Source of the DNA: an uncultured Chloroflexota bacterium
GTDB taxonomy: Bacteria > Chloroflexota > Anaerolineae > Aggregatilineales > Phototrophicaceae
Direction of reading: 5' to 3'
Length of the DNA stretch: 64,000 nt
Assembly: GCA_937974245.1 (NCBI GenBank)
Contig: CALJKV010000114.1
Location: 1-64,000 of the forward strand
The notes below the pieces were generated by a model, which had not been told where the DNA came from, did no database searches, and was given only the letters and a program-made list of their open reading frames with translations. The translations under genes were made by a program, and so were the position numbers. Position 1 is the stretch's first letter, and each line of letters starts with the position of its first letter. This document shows positions 1-8,136 of the stretch, in pieces.

Positions 1-25
1 TGCTCATGCCCCCATTTTAACCTGA

Positions 26-250
26 TGTTGGTCGACTTTCGACCTCTGGCTTAGGGTATACGATGTTGCTAAACTGATAGCGTATTTTGGGATTGATTTA
101 TTGCCAGATGCGCTGGAGAGCGAGTGGTGTGCAAATGAACAAGCCAGCGACAGTGATGTACGAGCGCTTCAGAGCGAAGTGGCTAAATTCTATCGGGACT
201 TTCCTGAGTGGTATTGGCCTGAAAACGTAAATCAACGCTATGGCCAATAA
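26..250 (+). pseudogene. C-terminal fragment of an unidentified protein
   Basis: A reading frame is open from about base 26 to a TAA at 248-250, giving roughly 74 residues that end in an aromatic-rich stretch (FYRDFPEWYWPENVNQRYG). It has no ATG or GTG start; the only possible start is a TTG at 101, without a Shine-Dalgarno sequence. A TGA closes the frame just upstream. The composition looks protein-like, so this may be the 3' remnant of a truncated gene. The region is clearly more AT-rich than the rest of the window. I do not recognise the family. Confidence 0.3.
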
Positions 251-300
251 ACTGTAGTAAACTAAGCTCATGAGTTGGATCACATCATAAATCGGGATAA

Positions 301-325
301 GGGCGGAGAACTAACTATTCCGCCC
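301..325 (+). terminator. GC-rich hairpin upstream of lipoprotein gene
   Basis: A 7-bp perfect stem, GGGCGGA (301-307) with TCCGCCC (319-325), closes an 11-base loop and is followed by a T-rich stretch (331-340). It could terminate transcription from the broken ORF upstream or form the 5' leader of the next gene. Confidence 0.35.
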
Positions 326-353
326 TCTGAGTTTGTCTTTATGGAAAAATCAA

Positions 354-911
354 ATGCTTCAAAAAAAACTGCTCATACTATTTGGGATTTTATGCTTGGG
401 TTCATGTTCATCAGCAGTTGATTTTAGAGATATGTCCGTCGAACAGTTAGCTGGTGGTGGATTTTATGGGTATATTTTGCTAACAAATGTAATTACTGAC
501 CTAAGTTGGGATCAGATGATAACCATGAAATCTTTCGATGCTCATTGTACTAGGACTGATACTATTCAGCAGAGTAACCCTGTCCAAGTGATTTATCAGA
601 ATGATAGTAATCGCACTCCGTTTGCAGTGGAGATTTCTCCATCATATCAGGCATGGGATCGCTCAAGAGATATTCAAACAATAGAGTTAAATTTAGATTG
701 GGTAGCTAATGGTCAAGCTGAATATTACACTACGGAATCGGGAGGAATAGTTGTTAAATTCAAAGATAAAATGGATATGGATGTAGTTGTCTTTTCATGG
801 ACAGATTTATTAAGCATCGAGCAAATTACCAGACTTATCTTACAGTTGAGATATATAGGTCCAGAGCCTCAACCACTTCATAACCCCTGGGATACTGTTT
901 GCAAAACATAG
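354..911 (+). CDS. putative lipoprotein, unknown function
   Basis: This 185-residue protein starts with a short basic N-terminus, a hydrophobic helix and a lipobox (LGSC, Cys near residue 18), so it is predicted to be exported and lipid-anchored on the outer face of the membrane. The ATG at 354 is preferred over a TTG at 333 because it gives a canonical lipoprotein signal peptide. The mature part is polar, with several Trp/Tyr residues and no motif I recognise. Codon use is AT-rich, unlike everything downstream of 930, which suggests recent acquisition. It stands alone, with no obvious partner gene. Confidence 0.65.
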   Translation: MLQKKLLILFGILCLGSCSSAVDFRDMSVEQLAGGGFYGYILLTNVITDLSWDQMITMKSFDAHCTRTDTIQQSNPVQVIYQNDSNRTPFAVEISPSYQAWDRSRDIQTIELNLDWVANGQAEYYTTESGGIVVKFKDKMDMDVVVFSWTDLLSIEQITRLILQLRYIGPEPQPLHNPWDTVCKT

Positions 912-1030
912 TATTTCTACTAGCCACCGGACATCAAACAAAAGTTCGGAATAGCGACAATCGTGATGAGCAGCCCGGCACGGGAACGCCCACCACCGAT
1001 CCCTGGTGATCGCCCGGACGGCCAGGAACA

Positions 1031-1051
1031 GGGAGGGCCTGAAACCCTCCC
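1031..1051 (-). terminator. hairpin after the aminotransferase gene
   Basis: GGGAGGG (1031-1037) pairs with CCCTCCC (1045-1051) around a 7-base loop, about 20 bases beyond the stop codon of the minus-strand aminotransferase gene. There is no strong U-run, so it is a weak intrinsic terminator candidate. Confidence 0.45.
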
Positions 1052-1069
1052 GATGCTGACAATACAGGC

Positions 1070-2422
1070 CTACAGCGCGGCGCGGCGCTGGCTTTCGACG
1101 GCGCGTATCGCCTCCGCGATGACGCCCATGCCTTCGTCAATCTGCTCATCCGTGATATTCAGCGGCGGCAGGAAGCGGATGCAGTTGCTGTACAGCCCGG
1201 CGCGAATGGCGATCAGGCCGCGTTTGAGTGACTCGGTGGTGACTTGCAGCGTTTCGTCAGCGGCAGGGGTCTTGCTTTCGCGGTCTTTGACGAGTTCCAT
1301 CAGGATCATTGCCCCCAGCCCGCGCACATCTCCGATTAACGGGATTTCCGCCTGAAGATCGAGCAAGTGCTGGCGGATGCGCCCGCCCACTTCCGTCGCC
1401 CGCTGCAAAAACGCCGGCTCGCGGATCATCTGGATGGCTTCCACCGCCGCGACGCACGCCAGCGGGTTGCCGCTGTACGTCCCGCCCAGCCCGCCGGGGT
1501 GCGGGGCGTCCATGATTTCGGCGCGACCGGTGACAGCGGCCAGGGGCATTCCTGCTGCTAATGATTTCGCGGAGGCGATCAGATCCGGCTCGATGCCGTA
1601 ATGCTCAACGGCGAACAAGCGCCCGGTGCGTCCAAAACCGCTCTGCACTTCGTCCGCCACCATCACAATACCGTACTGTGTACAGATTTCGCGGATGCGC
1701 TGCAAGAAGCGTGGCGGCGCGGGGATAAAGCCGCCTTCCCCCTGTACTGGCTCGATCACAATCGCAGCGACGGCTGAGGGGTCAACCTGGGCGATCAGCG
1801 CGTTTTCCAGCCGGGCGATGGCGTCGTCCACATAGGCCTCTTCGCTCATGCCAGCCGGGCGGCGGTACACATTTGGGAAGGGCAGGCGGTAGATTTCCGG
1901 CGCGAACGGGCCGAAACCCTTCTTAAACAGGCTGTACTTGCTGGTCATCGCCAGCGTGAGGTTGGTGCGGCCATGATACGCCCCCTCGAACACCAGCACC
2001 GCCGGGCGTCCGGTATAGCTGCGGGCGATTTTCACGGAGGTTTCCAGGGCTTCTGCGCCGCTGTTGAGCAGCACCGACTTTTTGGGGAAGTTCCCCGGCG
2101 TGACTTCGTTCAGCAGTTCCACCACGCGCACATACGGTTCATACGTGCCGACGATGGCGCACATGTGAATCAACTGCTCGGCCTGGTGCTTGACCGCGTC
2201 CACCACGCTGGGCGGGCAGTGACCGACGGCCAGCACACCAATGCCCCCGGCGAAATCCAGCAGCACGTTGCCATCGGCATCCGTGACTGCTGCGCCCTGG
2301 GCGCTGACCACCGCCAGCGGAGTCAGCTTGGACGCGCCGCGTGCGCTGGCCGCCTCGCGCCGGGCAACCATGGCCTGGCTGTTCGGGCCGGGGAGTTCCG
2401 TAACAAGTTTAATCGTTCCCAT
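1070..2422 (-). CDS. gabT: class III aminotransferase (4-aminobutyrate aminotransferase-like)
   Basis: This 450-residue PLP enzyme has the fold-type I class III signature. AYHGRT lies near residue 148, the PLP-pyridine Asp257 sits in ADEVQSGFGRTG, and the Schiff-base Lys286 is in SAKSLAAG. Length and motifs match 4-aminobutyrate (or related omega-amino acid) transaminases, which move an amino group from GABA to 2-oxoglutarate. The start is the ATG at 2422, giving MGTIKLV; the frame stays open 49 codons further upstream, but that part has Cys/Arg-rich, non-family sequence. Exact substrate specificity (GABA, ornithine or 5-aminovalerate) cannot be settled from sequence. It is monocistronic, with a hairpin downstream. 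Confidence 0.85.
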   Translation of the reverse strand: MGTIKLVTELPGPNSQAMVARREAASARGASKLTPLAVVSAQGAAVTDADGNVLLDFAGGIGVLAVGHCPPSVVDAVKHQAEQLIHMCAIVGTYEPYVRVVELLNEVTPGNFPKKSVLLNSGAEALETSVKIARSYTGRPAVLVFEGAYHGRTNLTLAMTSKYSLFKKGFGPFAPEIYRLPFPNVYRRPAGMSEEAYVDDAIARLENALIAQVDPSAVAAIVIEPVQGEGGFIPAPPRFLQRIREICTQYGIVMVADEVQSGFGRTGRLFAVEHYGIEPDLIASAKSLAAGMPLAAVTGRAEIMDAPHPGGLGGTYSGNPLACVAAVEAIQMIREPAFLQRATEVGGRIRQHLLDLQAEIPLIGDVRGLGAMILMELVKDRESKTPAADETLQVTTESLKRGLIAIRAGLYSNCIRFLPPLNITDEQIDEGMGVIAEAIRAVESQRRAAL

Positions 2423-2513
2423 GACTTTTTCCAGAAAAATACAATTGGCGAATGGCGTCCACTGTACCACATTTGGAGTTGGAAGTGAAAAGCAGAAAAT
2501 ATCAAGTAAACAG

Positions 2514-2649
2514 CTATTCCTCCCCCTGTGCCTGCAACGCCTGCACTTCCAATGCCGCCGCAATGGCAAGCAGGTCGGCCTTACGGCGCGGGCGCAGCTT
2601 GTTCACTGGCGAGGGCCTCGGCCATCAAGCGCTTGATTTTCCCGACCAT
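2514..2649 (-). pseudogene. small gene split into two overlapping frames
   Basis: Two short minus-strand ORFs overlap by 26 bases. The first (2649 to 2581, ATG, 22 residues, starting MVGKIKRLMAEALAS) has a good Shine-Dalgarno sequence, GGAG at about 2658. The second (2606 to 2514, GTG, 30 residues, containing KADLLAIAAALEVQALQ) is read in another frame. Joined by one frameshift near 2606 they give a plausible helical protein of about 45 residues. Either the gene is frameshifted, or it is recoded or translationally coupled. The second half resembles a short helix-turn-helix of the SAP kind, but I cannot name a family. The rest of the 2423-2742 gap holds the leaders of the flanking genes. Confidence 0.3.
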
Positions 2650-2742
2650 GACATTATTTCTCCATGATAAAGGTTGTTTGCAATATCGTACGCCGAAACA
2701 GGGAGGTCATTGCAGATTCAACACCCTGTACTATCGGGGCAG

Positions 2743-3720
2743 CTACCCCACCCCGGCGGCGATCAGCAGTTCGTCAATCACCCGCATGTTCTCCACCCCG
2801 TCCTGGCCGGGGAAGCGCGGCGGGCGGTTGTTGAGCAGGGCATCGGCGAAGTCCTCGGCCATCAGGGTGTAATGGTTGGCGGCGGGGATAACGATCTCCT
2901 GGTAGCTGTCGCCGCGCCAGTGCCGTACCACCGGCTGCTCGTCCGGCTCCATCGCAAAACCGGAGTCGACCTGGATACGGCCTTCTGTGCCGCGAATTTC
3001 ATAGGTATGGGTGCGGTAAGCCCGCAGCCCGCTGTCGAAATGGCCGATCACGCCGGAGGGGAAAACGAGAATCCCGGCTAGCGATTCATCCACGTCGTTA
3101 TACATCCCAACCCGGGCCTGCGCTTCTATGGTTTCCGGTTCTTCGCCGGTCATCAGCCGCATGACGTTGACACAGTAACACCCCACGTCCATGAGCGAAC
3201 CCCCGGCCAGCGCCTTGCTCATGCGGATATTGCCCTCGCTCGTGATGGGGAAAGTGAAGGTAGATTGCATGGCCGTTACCTGTCCCACCGCGCCGGAGTC
3301 AATCATTTCCTTGACGTGAACAGTCTGCGGGTGGAAGCGGTACATAAACGCCTCGGCAAACAGTATTCCGCGCTCGGTGAAGGCGTCCACCATGCGCTGG
3401 GCTTCGGAGGCATCGCTCGCCAAAGGCTTTTCGCACAGCGTCGGCTTGCCCGCTTCAGCACAGGCAATGCTCCAGGCGGCATGTTCGCTGTTGGGCAGCG
3501 GGTTATAAATCGCGTCAATGTTCGGGTCGTTCAGCAGTTCTTCGTAGCTGCCATAGGCGGTCGGGATGCCCGTACTGGCGGCAAAGGCTTCAGCCTTCTC
3601 CAGGCTGCGGCTGGCGACAGCAGCCACAATGCCGTTGCGGGTCTGCTGCATGGCGGGGATTACCCGTTTGCGGCCAATGTTAGCGGTGCTCAGGATGCCC
3701 CAACGAATTTTATCAGGCAT
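2743..3720 (-). CDS. Gfo/Idh/MocA-family NAD(P)-dependent oxidoreductase
   Basis: This 325-residue protein has an N-terminal Rossmann nucleotide-binding region (WGILSTANIGRK, residues 7-18) and the family hallmark EKPLAS around residues 97-102, whose Lys contacts substrate and cofactor. The C-terminal half is the alpha/beta substrate domain. Members oxidise or reduce sugars, inositols or related polyols with NAD(P). The specific substrate is not evident. Its ATG overlaps the TAA of the upstream hydrolase gene by one base (TAATG), a sign of translational coupling in a two-gene operon driven from the promoter near 4640. Confidence 0.85.
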   Translation of the reverse strand: MPDKIRWGILSTANIGRKRVIPAMQQTRNGIVAAVASRSLEKAEAFAASTGIPTAYGSYEELLNDPNIDAIYNPLPNSEHAAWSIACAEAGKPTLCEKPLASDASEAQRMVDAFTERGILFAEAFMYRFHPQTVHVKEMIDSGAVGQVTAMQSTFTFPITSEGNIRMSKALAGGSLMDVGCYCVNVMRLMTGEEPETIEAQARVGMYNDVDESLAGILVFPSGVIGHFDSGLRAYRTHTYEIRGTEGRIQVDSGFAMEPDEQPVVRHWRGDSYQEIVIPAANHYTLMAEDFADALLNNRPPRFPGQDGVENMRVIDELLIAAGVG

Positions 3721-4550
3721 TATTGACCTTTCAGATTTTGCAGGAAGCTCAGCACCAACTGGTTGAATTCAGCCGGCTGCTCCATGTTGGGCAGGTGGGC
3801 CGTGCCGGAGACGACCTTCTTATGTGCGTTCGGTAGACGTGTCGCCAGTACTTCTCCGGCCATCACGATGTTAGGATCATCCAGGTCGCCGGTGATAATC
3901 AGCGCCGGAGATTGAACTGTGTTGAGTTTTTCCATCGCAGGTGGGTCGAGCGGCTTTTCACGCGGGATATCGCCCGCTTCATTACGCAGCGCAATCAGGT
4001 TCATCTCGCGCACTTTGTTACGGATCGCCGTGTCGACCTGTCCAGCCGTGCGGAACTGACCGTCCACCCAGATTTGAACTTCTAGTTCAGCGGCCAGCTC
4101 GTAGTTCTGTGCCTGCATGGCGGTGACGATGTCTGTCCACTGTTTGGGCAGCGATCCGGTGAATTCATAGCCACCCACACTGGATGCCACCAGGATCAGT
4201 CCGACCACCATCTCCGGGTGTTCAATTGTGAAGTCCAGCGCGACCATCCCCCCTTTGGAACAGCCCATCAGGTAGGCGCGTTTGATCCCCAGGAAGTCGA
4301 GCAGGTGGTACAGGTCTTGCCGGTGGGCATATGCAGTTTCCGGGGGTGGGGATTGGCCGAAGCCCCGCATATCATAACGGATGGTGCGATAGTGTTGGGC
4401 GAGTACCGTGAACTGGTCATCCCACATGCGGCTGTCGGCAATCCCGGCGTGAATCAGGATCAGGGGGTCTCCTGCCCCGGCAGCTTCGTAGTAGAGGCTG
4501 GCGCCATTGATTTGCGCAAATCCGGTCTGGTTAGTCGTCTCATCAGGCAT
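3720..4550 (-). CDS. alpha/beta-fold hydrolase
   Basis: This 276-residue protein has the alpha/beta-hydrolase layout. The oxyanion-region strand is LILIHAG (His-Ala-Gly in place of the usual HGG/HGxP), the nucleophile elbow is GCSKGG with Ser98, an acidic residue lies in ITGDLDD, and the terminal catalytic His is in GTAHLPNMEQP. This C-terminal pattern is typical of 3-oxoadipate enol-lactonase/haloperoxidase-like members, but the substrate is unknown. It is the first gene of an operon with the Gfo/Idh/MocA oxidoreductase, so both may act on one small metabolite. A sigma-70-like promoter lies about 80 bases upstream of the ATG. Confidence 0.85.
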   Translation of the reverse strand: MPDETTNQTGFAQINGASLYYEAAGAGDPLILIHAGIADSRMWDDQFTVLAQHYRTIRYDMRGFGQSPPPETAYAHRQDLYHLLDFLGIKRAYLMGCSKGGMVALDFTIEHPEMVVGLILVASSVGGYEFTGSLPKQWTDIVTAMQAQNYELAAELEVQIWVDGQFRTAGQVDTAIRNKVREMNLIALRNEAGDIPREKPLDPPAMEKLNTVQSPALIITGDLDDPNIVMAGEVLATRLPNAHKKVVSGTAHLPNMEQPAEFNQLVLSFLQNLKGQ

Positions 4551-4628
4551 GGAAGCGGCTCCTTTTAGTTCATTGCCAGCGGTAGGGTCTTCCCACGTTA
4601 AGGTGAGAGAAACGCGGCTACGATTGTT

Positions 4629-4656
4629 ATTATACTCGCTGGATGGGGAATGTCAC
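4629..4656 (-). promoter_or_regulatory. probable sigma-70 promoter of hydrolase operon
   Basis: On the minus strand, GTGACA (4656-4651), a 16-base spacer and a perfect TATAAT (4634-4629) precede the hydrolase start at 4550 by about 80 bases. Confidence 0.5.
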
Positions 4657-4681
4657 CGGATTGTCAAGCAATATAAACAGA

Positions 4682-4710
4682 ATGGCTCTGTGCGCACCAC
4701 ACAGAGCCAT
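4682..4710. other. perfect 11-bp hairpin in intergenic region
   Basis: ATGGCTCTGTG (4682-4692) pairs perfectly with CACAGAGCCAT (4700-4710) around a 7-base loop. It lies upstream of the divergent hydrolase and TetR genes, where no transcript obviously ends. On the minus strand it is followed by a U-rich stretch, so it may be a terminator left by a lost gene. The rest of 4551-5155 shows no gene; its right end holds the tetR-type operators. Confidence 0.4.
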
Positions 4711-5067
4711 CTTGAGAGGGAGTAACGTCTGGTTCTACCACGAGAGGTATTCCAGATAGTCAATAAAATTAGTTTGGTAAATCAATGTATTGCACCTTAT
4801 TGTCCATCCACCAGCCAGTAAGGAACAGTGACAAATGGCAGTTGCCGCCTGGATATTTGTCATAAAGTGCGCTCCAGGCGGTGGTTATCGCGATGATGGG
4901 TGTCAGCCACCATCACCGACGCGCCGCCTTTTTTCCGCAACAATCACAAAAAAATCCTCCATGTTTCCCGTCCTGACGGAAAAACCAGAATTGATGGAAT
5001 TCCGCCAGCCAGTGGTGACACTCATCCTCTGGGGTAAATTGTGTATGACAAAAGTCATGAGAAATAT

Positions 5068-5091
5068 ATGCAAGTAACCACTTGCTTGCAT
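5068..5091. promoter_or_regulatory. TetR-type operator, copy 1
   Basis: A 24-bp element has outer arms ATGCAAG/CTTGCAT and an inner palindrome CAAGT-aacc-ACTTG. An identical copy lies 46 bp downstream, and this copy overlaps the -35 region. Position and symmetry fit autorepression by the TetR-family gene at 5156. Confidence 0.65.
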
Positions 5092-5109
5092 GTCGCATTG
5101 TACTATACT
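5082..5109 (+). promoter_or_regulatory. promoter of the TetR operon
   Basis: TTGCTT (5082-5087), a 16-base spacer and TATACT (5104-5109) place the start point near 5116, inside operator copy 2. The -35 lies inside operator copy 1. Repressor bound at both copies would occlude RNA polymerase. Confidence 0.55.
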
Positions 5110-5113
5110 GACT

Positions 5114-5137
5114 ATGCAAGTAACCACTTGCTTGCAT
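5114..5137. promoter_or_regulatory. TetR-type operator, copy 2
   Basis: This is an exact 24-bp copy of the element at 5068-5091. It covers the predicted transcription start and ends 18 bases before the repressor's ATG. Confidence 0.65.
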
Positions 5138-5155
5138 GAAAACAAGGAGGGATTG

Positions 5156-5764
5156 ATGACCACCGATTCGGGAATGGATGAAACCAAGCAGCGTATTATG
5201 GACGCTGCCCTCAAGCTGTTTGGCGAGGTTGGCTACACACGGGCTACGACACGGGCAATCACCGAGAGTGCGAATGTCAACGAGGTCACACTTTTCCGGC
5301 ACTTTGGCAGCAAAAAGGGACTGCTTCTGGCGTGCATCACTGCGGGTAACCAATCGGGATTTGCCCAGACATTCCGTAGCCATCTGACTGGAGACTACGC
5401 GACGGATATTTTGACAATGGCACGCTTGCAGATGGCGGATACCCGGCAAAACTTTGAGATTCTGCGGTTGTTGTTGTGTGATGCTCAGGCCGTGCCCGAT
5501 GTAAAAGAGGCGCTGGCGGTGGGGGCAGGCGACAACTTCAGCCGGATGGCAGCATATTTCCAGGAGCAAATTACGGCGGGCATCATTCGGAATCACTTTA
5601 GTCCGCCGGTTCTCGCTCATGCGTTTGACAGCCTGTTCTCATCATACATCCTGTTCGAGCGGCTGATGGGCGCTGACCCACTGGCGGCGTTTCCGCCCGA
5701 CGATGTGCTGGTGTCACTCGCCAGCCTGTTTGTGGACGGCACGATGGCAAACCAGGGAGACTAA
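5156..5764 (+). CDS. TetR/AcrR-family transcriptional repressor
   Basis: This 202-residue regulator has an N-terminal TetR helix-turn-helix over roughly residues 12-58 (ILDAALKLFGEVGY-like start; VNEVTLFRHFGSKKGLL recognition region) and a ligand-binding helical C-terminus. The ATG at 5156 is chosen because AAGGAGG sits at 5144-5150. An upstream ATG-like extension to 5090 would translate the operators themselves and is rejected. The two identical operators across its own promoter imply autoregulation. The two downstream genes (a membrane protein 3 bases later and a DUF6544 protein) are probably its regulated partners. The inducer is unknown. Confidence 0.9.
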   Translation: MTTDSGMDETKQRIMDAALKLFGEVGYTRATTRAITESANVNEVTLFRHFGSKKGLLLACITAGNQSGFAQTFRSHLTGDYATDILTMARLQMADTRQNFEILRLLLCDAQAVPDVKEALAVGAGDNFSRMAAYFQEQITAGIIRNHFSPPVLAHAFDSLFSSYILFERLMGADPLAAFPPDDVLVSLASLFVDGTMANQGD

Positions 5765-5767
5765 ACG

Positions 5768-6217
5768 ATGTTCCGATTGTTCACGGCTGTGCTGCTCATT
5801 GTTGTGGGCATTCACGGATCGATTCATCTGCGGGGTATTGTCGTCTGCTGCTCGTTGCAGGGAATACCGCACCTGACATACAAAACCGCTTTTCGGGGCG
5901 GGCACCTGCAGTTGGGGGTGAATAGCAGGTGTATTTTCGGCGCATTGAGGTTGCTGGCCGCTATCGGCTTCACTGCCACTGGAGTTGCGCTGGCCGCTGG
6001 GTGGGAATGGGGACAGTCATTCCTGCTGGTTGTTACCCTGATTTCGCTCCTGATCACCCAGCTCGATCTGACTCCGGCTCTTCATGGCACGATCGTTGAC
6101 GATGTGGTTATTGTGGTGCTCCTTGTTAGCCCGCAGTTCCCCAAAGTCCTGCCCGGATGGGCAGTTAGCGGCACGTTCGTCCCAGGTGTATTTTCTTCAC
6201 ATGCTCGTTCCTACTAA
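5768..6217 (+). CDS. small four-helix membrane protein
   Basis: This 149-residue hydrophobic protein has four predicted membrane segments, around residues 3-20, 53-76, 82-98 and 108-125. No catalytic motif is visible and I do not recognise the family. It begins three bases after the TetR stop, so it is co-transcribed with the repressor. A membrane protein under TetR control could be an efflux or stress component, but that is context only. Confidence 0.7.
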   Translation: MFRLFTAVLLIVVGIHGSIHLRGIVVCCSLQGIPHLTYKTAFRGGHLQLGVNSRCIFGALRLLAAIGFTATGVALAAGWEWGQSFLLVVTLISLLITQLDLTPALHGTIVDDVVIVVLLVSPQFPKVLPGWAVSGTFVPGVFSSHARSY

Positions 6218-6235
6218 AGTGAAAGGACTCTATCT

Positions 6236-7072
6236 GTGTTAATGCGTATTCTTGCTGCTGTTGCGGCGCTCATAGTCTTGTTGTTGGTTGGTGGGTGGCT
6301 CGGTTTACAGGTTGAAGCGACTGGTTTTGGGCTGGTTCCACTTGGCGTGATTTCGCAGCGGATTCCACTACCGGACAATCTCCCGGCCCCGGTTGAACGA
6401 TTTGCCCGCACGGTATTCGGGGAAAATCTGCCGGGTGTTGAGTCCGCGATGGTGTTGGGGCGTGCTCGCCTTGCACCAACCGGGATGCCGATGCCCACGC
6501 GCTTCCGCTTCTATTATGATGCTGTCAGCAGCAGCTACTATCATGATATTCAGGTAACATGGTTCACGTTGCCCTTCATGCGAATTCATGAACGTAATCT
6601 GGAAGGACATAGCATCCTTGACCTCGCGCTGCTCGGACGAGTCGAAGATGATCCGCAGACCAATCAATCCGCTATCCAGGGATACTGGGCGGAGGTGCTG
6701 GCATGGGTTCCTTCCATCGTGCTGACCGACCCCCGTGTACGCTGGGAGGAAGTAGACGAAGTCACCGCGCGCCTGTATCTGCCAGAGCTTGATGATGAAG
6801 CAGCGCTCACCGTGCATTTTGATGCAGGTACTGGACTGATTACCGGGGTTGAAACCCGGCGTTATCAGGACGAAAAGCACACGGAACGCAGACTCTGGAA
6901 CAACCAGGTCATTGAATGGGGCGATGTGGATGGGTTGAGTGTAGCTAAACGCGCACAGACACAGTGGGATGACGCTGCGCCCTGGGCGATCTGGGAAGTG
7001 GAGCAGGTTGTGCTGAACGTAAATGTCTCGACGCGAATGGCGCAGTTCGGCGGCGATGTTCCTGAAAAGTAA
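6236..7072 (+). CDS. DUF6544-like membrane-anchored protein
   Basis: This protein of about 278 residues has an N-terminal membrane helix (residues 5-26) and a soluble domain. Features such as PVERFARTVFG, RFRFYYDA, QGYWAEVLAWVPS and FDAGTGLITGVETRRY follow the plan of the DUF6544 family as I remember it. No biochemical role is known. The GTG at 6236 is favoured by AAGGAC upstream; ATG at 6242 is an equally possible start. It is the third gene of the TetR-controlled operon, 18 bases after the membrane protein. Confidence 0.65.
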   Translation: MLMRILAAVAALIVLLLVGGWLGLQVEATGFGLVPLGVISQRIPLPDNLPAPVERFARTVFGENLPGVESAMVLGRARLAPTGMPMPTRFRFYYDAVSSSYYHDIQVTWFTLPFMRIHERNLEGHSILDLALLGRVEDDPQTNQSAIQGYWAEVLAWVPSIVLTDPRVRWEEVDEVTARLYLPELDDEAALTVHFDAGTGLITGVETRRYQDEKHTERRLWNNQVIEWGDVDGLSVAKRAQTQWDDAAPWAIWEVEQVVLNVNVSTRMAQFGGDVPEK

Positions 7073-7082
7073 ATTCTGTGGG

Positions 7083-7106
7083 AGCGGCTGTCAGTTGTCA
7101 GTCGCT
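7083..7106. terminator. hairpin between convergent genes
   Basis: AGCGGCTG (7083-7090) pairs with CAGTCGCT (7099-7106) with one G-U pair, between two convergent genes. There is no clear U-run. Its loop carries the motif TCAGTTGTCAGT, which also occurs near 9480-9515. Confidence 0.3.
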
Positions 7107-7192
7107 CTCCGCACACGTATTCCTATCGGACGCTGTGTCCAGCCAATGCGCCGGGTATGGTTCATGAGGTGCGGCATTGATCACTCTGGTTG

Positions 7193-8077
7193 CTATCCAT
7201 CTGCCCAGCGGTGCAGGTCATCCGGGGTGGTGGCGGTATGCCGCTGCAGGGCATGCCATAGGTAACGGTTGGCAAAATGGCGCGCCGCCAGTAGGGCAAC
7301 GATCGCCCAGGCCAGTGCCCCAATTTTCACTGGTAGGACGATGGGTTCCAGGGCCCGGAACACCATACTCCCGCCCACCAGCGCCGTGAAATAGACCCCG
7401 GTTTGCGCCAGCAGGAACACCCCCGCCGACCACAGTGCCGCTCCCGGCACACTCACCGTATAGAACGGTGCGACCATGCCCAGCAGACTCGCCAGGATGA
7501 GGGACTGAGTGGTGTCCAGGTAAAAGGTGACGGCCAACAGCCACCCCGCAGCGACATCCAGCAGCACCGGGTAAAATGCCGCCGTGCCAGAACGCGCCAT
7601 CGCCACCAGTGGCAGCAGGATTTCCGCCGCCAGCCCCACGATCATGGTGAACGCTACCAGGTTGAGCCCGAAGCGAAACCAGCGAAAGGCGGAGTTTCTG
7701 TGCAAACCGGCCATACTGACGTTCCAGACTGCCACAAAGCCGCCGTCGGGCGCAGTCGCCAGCAGGTGATACAAGCCACTTTCGCGCATACCGGCGACCC
7801 GTGTGCTGATTCCGGTGGCGATAGTGAGTAAGTAGACTGTGATTCCAGCGAGGATGATGCTGTACAGGGTGGGCAGCGCATGGACAGCGAACAGCACCGG
7901 GTACACTGACGGCCAGAACAACGCCACACTATAGGCTGTAGGGCAGATCATGAGCGCCGCGAGTATCAGCACACGGGTCCACCTGCGCCGGGGCATGTAC
8001 GGTATGCGCACAACCTCAAAAACAGGATGGTGCTGCGGCACGGCACAAATTGCCCGCCAGAGTTTCCAGGAAAGCAT
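7193..8077 (-). CDS. polytopic membrane protein, unknown function
   Basis: This 294-residue protein has a short cytoplasmic N-terminus with an Arg-rich patch (PRRRWTR) and then about seven hydrophobic segments, from LILAALMICPTAYSVALF to AWAIVALLAARHF. The arrangement recalls ABC-2-type permease components, but I see no diagnostic motif and no adjacent ATPase. It lies 60 bases downstream of the class I/II aminotransferase on the same strand and may share its transcript. Confidence 0.6.
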   Translation of the reverse strand: MLSWKLWRAICAVPQHHPVFEVVRIPYMPRRRWTRVLILAALMICPTAYSVALFWPSVYPVLFAVHALPTLYSIILAGITVYLLTIATGISTRVAGMRESGLYHLLATAPDGGFVAVWNVSMAGLHRNSAFRWFRFGLNLVAFTMIVGLAAEILLPLVAMARSGTAAFYPVLLDVAAGWLLAVTFYLDTTQSLILASLLGMVAPFYTVSVPGAALWSAGVFLLAQTGVYFTALVGGSMVFRALEPIVLPVKIGALAWAIVALLAARHFANRYLWHALQRHTATTPDDLHRWADG

Positions 8078-8136
8078 GAATGCCGCCTTATGGATGGGCT
8101 GCTTTCATGATTGTACAGCCATCCGGTGGCGTTTCC

